A DNA stretch of 64,000 nucleotides from Chloranthus sessilifolius (lineage: Eukaryota; Streptophyta; Magnoliopsida; Chloranthales; Chloranthaceae): positions 4,900,866 to 4,964,865 of the forward strand of contig CM037587.1 in assembly GCA_021018995.1 (NCBI GenBank), written 5' to 3'. Shown piece by piece: positions 58,291 to 64,000 of this stretch; position 1 is the stretch's first letter; each line of letters begins with the position of its first letter. The notes below the pieces were generated by a model. It had not been told where the DNA came from, made no database searches, and saw only the letters and a program-made list of their open reading frames with translations. Position numbers and translations under genes: made by a program.

Positions 58291-58786
58291 CCATGCTTTG
58301 TACCTTGCACTACTACTTTTCGGAGAATCCTCTTTCTTCTTATAAACCCACTTACACTGAATTACTCTCTTTCCCTTAGGTAACTCTGTAAGTTTTCAAG
58401 TTTGATTCTTATAAAGAGAATCCATCTCTTGACCCATTAAAATCTTTCATTCCCGTTCCCATCTATCACTGAATGCATCCTTGAATGAAGACTGCTCATT
58501 GCCATCCAACGTCAACGCGTAGGAGACCATATCCTCGTAATCGTTGTGAATTGGTACTCTAATATTCTTTTTTAGGTATTCCACTTGCTAAGGATTTTCT
58601 TGACTTTCTCTAAACTATTTTTATACTTTCCTCTGATGTAATAGCAGTTGGAGTTTCTAACTCCACCTCAAACTGATCTTTTGCCACCTCTTTTACAATT
58701 TTCATGATCTATTTGCTAGAAGTTTGCATAACAGATTCATCAAAGGTCAAATCTCTGCTGATCACAACCTTATTCTGCTTAGGAAA

Positions 58787-59006
58787 TCATAACCTGTATC
58801 CTTTAACACTATTTGCATGCCCTAAGAAAATTACTTTCTTAGCCCTTTGGTCAATTTTACTATCTCTAACATGATAATAAGTTGTGCAACCAAAAACCCT
58901 CAATGCACTGTAATATGCAGACTTCTCTGACCACATCTCAATCTGAGTATTGCATTCTATTGTAGTAGATGGTGATGTGCTTACTAGATAGCACATTGTA
59001 GTGACT
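58787..59006 (-). pseudogene. Integrase C-terminal part of the copia element
   Basis: AVIEAVTTMCYLVSTSPSTT, SALRVFGCTTYYHVRDSK and RAKKVIFLGHANSVKGYRL are the standard end of the copia integrase core. It is cut at 59007 by the solo LTR and continues at 61635. Confidence 0.82.
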
Positions 59007-59011
59007 GCCTC

Positions 59012-61629
59012 TATGACAGCCCAGATTTCGGCACTCTGAAACCCATGCAATCAGTACGATCCTCCAGATCGTGTCCCAAAACTATGCACGAAACATTAGT
59101 ATAACAAGTAATGTTAAATAAATAAAGTAAATAATTGTATAAAGTAAAAAAGTAACATGCCCATTTGGCACAAACAAAAGACAGTTCTACTTTCATGCCA
59201 CTGCATGAACAGAGAACCGATCCGAACCATCGGTGATAAACAGATCACCCCAGATGGTTCGCTAAAAGAAATAATCAATTTAATTATATTGTTCATCAAA
59301 ATCAAGGCTTGACATACCAAGTCATACAATCTACTCTAAAAAACCACTCTCTGTCAAAGTACACAGCAGAGTCTCCTAGAAGAAGTCTTCGGGAGGAGGC
59401 TCCAACTCGTCTCTAGGCACGTAATCTGAATCACCCAGATCTACGTCTCCTGAAGCCTCAGCTGCTGCTAACAATGGACCTGCGACGTATAATCTAAAGG
59501 GTGAGCTACATCCTAGCTCAATAGGGAACAACACAATGAACATATAAATCAAAATCTCACATGATATTCTAAGCATGATGTGTCTATGCATTTGCTAGAA
59601 AATAATTTAAAAGATGATGATTTGCATTCAAGTTTACTGGTAATTTGCATGTCTTACTTTACTGTTGATTTATCATGAATGATACTGAACAGGCCTAAAA
59701 CAAAACTTAAATCTTTAACTTAAATAATCCCCGAGCAATATAGCATCGAGTCCCGATGGAATACCCACCATCGTCGCCTAAATAGACAATTGTAAAAATA
59801 TATTCCCTGGGAATACTATCCAAGCCCCTTTCTCAATAGGCAGCGGGGTTAAATCTCAACTCAACATCCCTGGGATGTGCTTACTGTGTACGGATAGACC
59901 TTCACACTGGTGTACAGATTGGCCGCCGTACCGGTCACGGATATCCTGCCGCGTCAGTCGTGGGTATCCCGCCACGTCGGTGGGATATTCTAAACAAACC
60001 TTAAATAACAAAAATAACATGTGCTTTACATATAGTTGTTCACCGTGTAAAGTGCTATCTTATATCAGTTAGGTCTCAATAGTAATTATTCAATCATATA
60101 TACATCCCTGGGATGTCTAATTTACTCGCATCACACTGATGCCTTTATTACTTTCTCATCCCCTGGGGATGCCTCATTTTCATTCGTTCTCTTAGTCTCA
60201 GTTCCTCGCATCACACAGATGCCTTTATCACATTCTTGGTGTCACACACACACCCATTTTCGTAAAGCCTTTCATAGTTAAAACATTTTCAATTCTGATA
60301 AATATATCACTACATACATGCTCTTGCAATTAAAGTATATATTCAAGGTGTTCCCTACCTCAATTCTCTGAAGGTCCAAGCATCAAGGTCTCACGCCGCT
60401 CCTTGTGCTCGCTTTCACATGTACCACCTATGGTACATCACAATACATGCAATACATCACTAAAGATGTAATAAAGAAGGTTCTAGACCCTCCATGAATC
60501 TCAAAGTAAAACTAGAAAGTTAAGTAAAGCTGCCAAAGTCGATTAATCGATTCCCAAAATTAAATAATCGAAACCCAAATCGATTAATCGAAACCCAAAT
60601 CGATTAATCGAAACTCAAATCGATTAATCGATATCCAAAATCGATTAATGGAGATTCAAATTCGATTAATCGATCATAAATCGATTATTCGAAATCTCTA
60701 ACATAGTGAGGTCGATTCTTAAATCGAGTGGTCGAAAATCTGAAATCGATTAGTCGATCCCAAATCGATTAATCGAAATCCAAAATTGATTAATCGATTT
60801 TCCAACTCGATTAGTCAATTTTCTCAGGTCTTGTTTCTCCAGCCCTTGGAGGTACCCAGTCGATTAGTCGATTCCCAAATCGATTAATCGAAATCCAAAA
60901 TTGATTAATTGATTAATCGACCTTCCAAATCGATTAATCGAAATCCAATTCAATTAATCGAAATCAGGCATCCTTGAATTTTCAACTTTCAGACAAAAAT
61001 CGATTAATCGAATCCCAATTTAGATTAATCGATTTGGCCAGATTTAGCCCCCTTTCGAGCTAAATCTGGCCCGAAAGGGCATCCTTTTCTTTTTTCTTCT
61101 TTTTCTAGGTCTTTAATCTATGATATTAACTATGCTAGACTGAATTTAACTCATCAATTCTCTAGGTATTGAAATCTAATACCACATACCTCAATAAATC
61201 CTTTAAAGGGTTGATTTTTTGGGTTTGATGGCTAGGGTTCCATCTTTTGCTTCAACGATCCAACGCGTTGAATCCGGCAATCAATGCTAACTCCTCCTCT
61301 TGATTTGCATTAACATCTAGCCTCCATAACTCCTCTTTACTCCCTCTCTCTCTCTCTCTTCTTAATTCCTTCACCAACTAAGACAAAAGGGTTTCTAGGG
61401 TTATTAAACCCTTATATCCTTTCTCCTGCTTGTGTGTTAAACACATACACCAGAGATAGGTGTACGTGACCACTAACTCACACTATATATCACGCTTAGG
61501 TCATATTTGTACTATGTCAGCTCATCACTCCATGAGTTCATTGTTTGACCATCACTTAGTCAACCCTACAACCAATCGGGTATGGATCCCGAGGTCAAAG
61601 TTAAACGCTCAATTTTTTGGGATATTACA
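59012..61629 (-). repeat. Solo LTR of a chromovirus-like family, minus strand
   Basis: On the minus strand it starts TGTAATATCCCAAAAAATTG and ends GGGCTGTCATA; the 5-bp duplication GCCTC flanks it (59007-59011 and 61630-61634). The copia integrase continues on both sides. 60535-61035 is an array of TCGATTAATCGA palindromes. The frame 59376-59480 encodes an acidic tail like those in the other LTRs. Confidence 0.88.
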
Positions 61630-61634
61630 GCCTC

Positions 61635-62010
61635 TGCCCAGAACTCTTTACCCAATCCCACATTGGATAACATACATTTTTCCTTTTAAAGTAGAGTTCT
61701 ATTCATACATTCTGTTATCCGATTCTGCTACGGTGTATTCATCACTGTGAAGTACCTAGCAATACTATTCTCTTTAAAGAACTCCTGGAATTGTCCACTG
61801 GTATACTCACCACCATTATCGGTTCTCCACTGCTTGACCTTTCTTCTAGTTTGATTCTCAAACAGTATTTTCAACTTCTTGAAGATTTTCAACACCTCAT
61901 CCTTACTCTTCATCATGTAGATCCATAGGTATCAAGAGTAATTTTCGATGAAGGAGGCAAAGTACTTAGCACCACCTTTAGAAGGGACCTTTGTCGCTAG
62001 CTACCATCTC
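61635..62010 (-). pseudogene. Integrase core of the copia element, 5' part
   Basis: KGGAKYFASFIENYS and MMKSKDEVLKIFKKLK precede WRTDNGGEYTSGQFQEFFKE, with the catalytic Asp. Similarity stops near 62010, the truncation point. Confidence 0.82.
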
Positions 62011-62440
62011 GAAACTTCCTTTGAACCCTAAACCGTCTCAACCTGTGAGGGATTCAAAATCGCATCCACAAAAAGTGTATGGCTTTCTAACAAATCGAGG
62101 AATTAAAAGGGTTGTAGGAAAATCAATTGGATAGAAATCTATCAATCGATCGGATGGGAGGGTGCCTTCATCACCTGCATCGGTCGAATCTTGTTTTAAT
62201 CTCATCAATGTTCACTTAGGGTAAGTATACGATCTTGGGGCAACAGTGTAACTATCTACGAGGGTTGAAAAATAAAATCACGTTTACAATAAAAAGCATG
62301 GACTTGGATAATCGTGACAATCCCTATCCCCCAAAACTTTTTTCACCAATATATGCCACCCAAACTTTCCAATTTGGATCCCTTTTATCCAAAGTCCCCT
62401 TTTATTTGCACCCACCGAAACTTTGAGAGCACCCACACCG
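62011..62440. other. Intergenic stretch, nothing recognised
   Basis: No gene or clear repeat. Confidence 0.5.
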
Positions 62441-62454
62441 AAAACCATTTTGGT

Positions 62455-62820
62455 GTAAATCAGACGATGGAGATCATTTTTCGTCCTAATCAAATCTTGA
62501 GGTTAAAGGCATACCATCAGATTATAAAATATTTATTCCACATGGTACGCATCCCCAAAAAATTGACCATAAAATCACGTGATAGTGGCACCCATCAAGC
62601 TCAAATGTGATTTTGAGGGCACTTTTTGTGATGTGTGTCACGGGGAATTAGACAGTCAATTTAACCTTTGTAATCTATACTTGATCATGAAACTAATGAT
62701 CACCTCTTCTTTGAAGTCCCTTAGTGAGGGCACTTTTTGGGATGTGTGTCATGGGGAACTAGACGGTTCGATTGTAAAACTAATGATCACCTCTTCTTCG
62801 AAGTCCCTTACTTATAGGTG
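62455..62820. repeat. Copy of the long-TIR dispersed repeat with an internal duplication
   Basis: CAGACGATGGAGATC and CCATAAAATCAC match the copies at 44585 and 45752. A segment with GAGGGCACTTTTT and GATGTGTGTCA...GGGGAA occurs twice (about 62617-62655 and 62727-62762), as does ACTAATGATCACCTCTTCTT. Confidence 0.5.
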
Positions 62821-63039
62821 AATTTGGTGCTCAATCATAATAAGGAAAAAGGGTATATGGGTTGGAATACGTGGATGACTCCACGCACTCGAATCCAAGA
62901 TCACATATCACGTGGCACGTGATCCCAAAACAACACTAATTTTAGAATTATGTGTTACATGGCATGTGATTTATAATAAAAAAATTAAATTTTTTTGGGT
63001 GGTCAAAGTTTGGGTACCACCCAAAGGTGTCCAAATTGG

Positions 63040-63370
63040 ACTCGGTATCGGGTATCAGTCCTTGATGATCGATACAACTCGGCCGATATGTATCAGCCGA
63101 TACCAATATGTATTGGCCTCACTACAAAAACAAGATGCTTCAGTGGCAACCAAAACTGTCGCTATTAACAAAAAAATTATCGCTTCTAGTCCTTTGGCTA
63201 CTGAATTAGAACAAAGTTTTTGGTTTATAGCAGTAGTTTTGGCTACCACTAATAGTCTTATTTTTTGTATTGCCTATTTTAAAAAAGGAAAAAAGAAAAG
63301 AAAATAGAGGTATCGGCCGAAATTGATACTGTATCGGCCGATACCCGATAAGTATCGACCGATACCTGTG
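63040..63370. mobile_element. hAT-like MITE interrupted by a CACTA-like MITE
   Basis: GGTATCGGGTATCAG at the left and GATACCCGATAAGTATCG at the right, with several CGGCCGATA words, form an inverted structure. It resembles the ends of the hAT element at 49925-55415. Confidence 0.5.
63120..63272. mobile_element. CACTA-like MITE
   Basis: It starts CACTACAAAAACAAGATG and ends TTTTTTGTATTG. The 3-bp duplication CCT flanks it (63117-63119 and 63273-63275), as expected for CACTA-type elements. Confidence 0.72.
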
Positions 63371-64000
63371 CAACCATGGATTCTTATCTATCCCGTCGCG
63401 ACGATGCGCTCGTATGGAAAATATAGTCACCACCCGAAGCTTTTGGTGTCTCGGGAAACCTAAATCAATATTGAAAGCACCGAGGTGCCAAATATGACTC
63501 TAATTTACTGATTCACGCTAACGGCTCTTGGGTTGGGGCTTCGGTTATCGATCAGGAAGGTGTTAGGCATCTGATCAACTTGCTCGTAAGCAATCTCTAC
63601 TTATGGCCAAATAAAAAAAAATAAAATAAAATATAAACAACACTTTCTCTTGTCCGATGGCGCTTTGATCCTATTTAATCCCCTGCAATCACCGTAAATT
63701 TGGCGGCATGACATCTCAAATTCTAGGATAGAGGAAAAACAAAGAAGGTAGAGGAATAGAGGGGAGAGTCAGAGCTCTTGAGCCCTTGTAGCACCACTGT
63801 GGACCTTTGCGTAGCTGCGCTCTGATGAGCTTCCGATGACACTTGGTTAGAGAAATGGGTTTTGATCTCTAAGGTTAGGGAGCTAGGAGGAAGGAGAAGT
63901 AGGCTAGGGGCAGCTCTCACCTAAGCTAAGGGATTGATGATGGAGAATGGAGTGCCAAAGGCAAACTAAGGTGCTGGAATTTTTGAGGTGTTAGTGCTGG
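63371..64000. other. Possible LTR-element remnant, not resolved
   Basis: The phrase GGAAGGTGTTAGGCATC near 63560 and the surrounding words resemble sequences near LTRs of Tat/Ogre-like gypsy elements. No gene and no paired repeat in the window. Confidence 0.3.

Larger units (their letters stand above)
56219..62010 (-). mobile_element. 5'-truncated Ty1/copia element
   Basis: Minus-strand order: integrase core (61916-61728), integrase end (59050-58787), RT (58290-57751), RNase H (57519-57211), polypurine tract and 3' LTR. Integrase before RT is the copia order. The 5' LTR, gag and protease are missing beyond about 62010. A solo LTR (59012-61629) splits the integrase. Confidence 0.85.

Overview
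The window is nuclear DNA from a flowering plant. It carries one complete host gene with plant GT-AG introns, embedded in LTR retrotransposons (Ty3/gypsy chromovirus, Athila-like OTA and Ty1/copia), plant L1-type LINEs, hAT, CACTA-like and Mutator-like DNA elements. I cannot name the species.

Host gene. The only clear host gene is an ent-kaurene synthase or kaurene-synthase-like class I diterpene synthase on the minus strand, from an ATG at 45550 to a stop ending at 18955. I could place 14 exons whose phases all join: 2403 nt, 800 codons plus stop, with no break. It has a plausible plastid transit peptide, the SSYDTAW and QLPDGSWG beta/gamma-domain motifs, DDFFD and an NDxxSxxxE motif. The residue that is Ile in the PIx motif of true kaurene synthases is Thr here, so the product may be a pimaradiene-type diterpene. 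Intron 4 is 20,078 bp and holds a nested retrotransposon stack.

Layout. 1-11656: an Athila-like gypsy element on the minus strand with an intact gag and a decayed pol; the window edge cuts its 3' LTR. 11829-16682: a copia-type element with two 451-bp LTRs, PBS, PPT, 5-bp TSD and only a gag gene (TR-GAG type), inserted into a plus-strand LINE. 16683-18580: the rest of that LINE, interrupted by a minus-strand LINE that itself carries a short TIR element. 18955-22529: kaurene synthase exons 14 to 5. 23166-40564: a Tekay/Del-type chromovirus with TSD GGTCT. Its 5' LTR is interrupted by a solo LTR (TSD GTGAT), and an extra ORF after its pol is interrupted by an OTA-type solo LTR (TSD CTACT). 40565-42607: a TRIM-like element and a Mutator-type MITE. 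42608-45550: exons 4 to 1, with a hAT-type non-autonomous element in intron 1. 45551-49924: promoter side, several MITEs and local duplications. 49925-55415: a hAT element with an 8-bp TSD, a decayed BED-hAT transposase gene and long tandem arrays. 56219-62010: a 5'-truncated copia element on the minus strand with a minus-strand solo LTR (TSD GCCTC) in its integrase. 62010-64000: MITEs and unclassified repeats.

The main unexplained patterns are these: unrelated elements each carry arrays of a different 10-12 bp perfect palindrome; LTRs of several families share a short acidic exon-like reading frame behind a conserved splice-acceptor context; and the chromovirus pol carries two GT-AG intron-like insertions whose removal restores frame. 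All boundaries and counts were read by eye.
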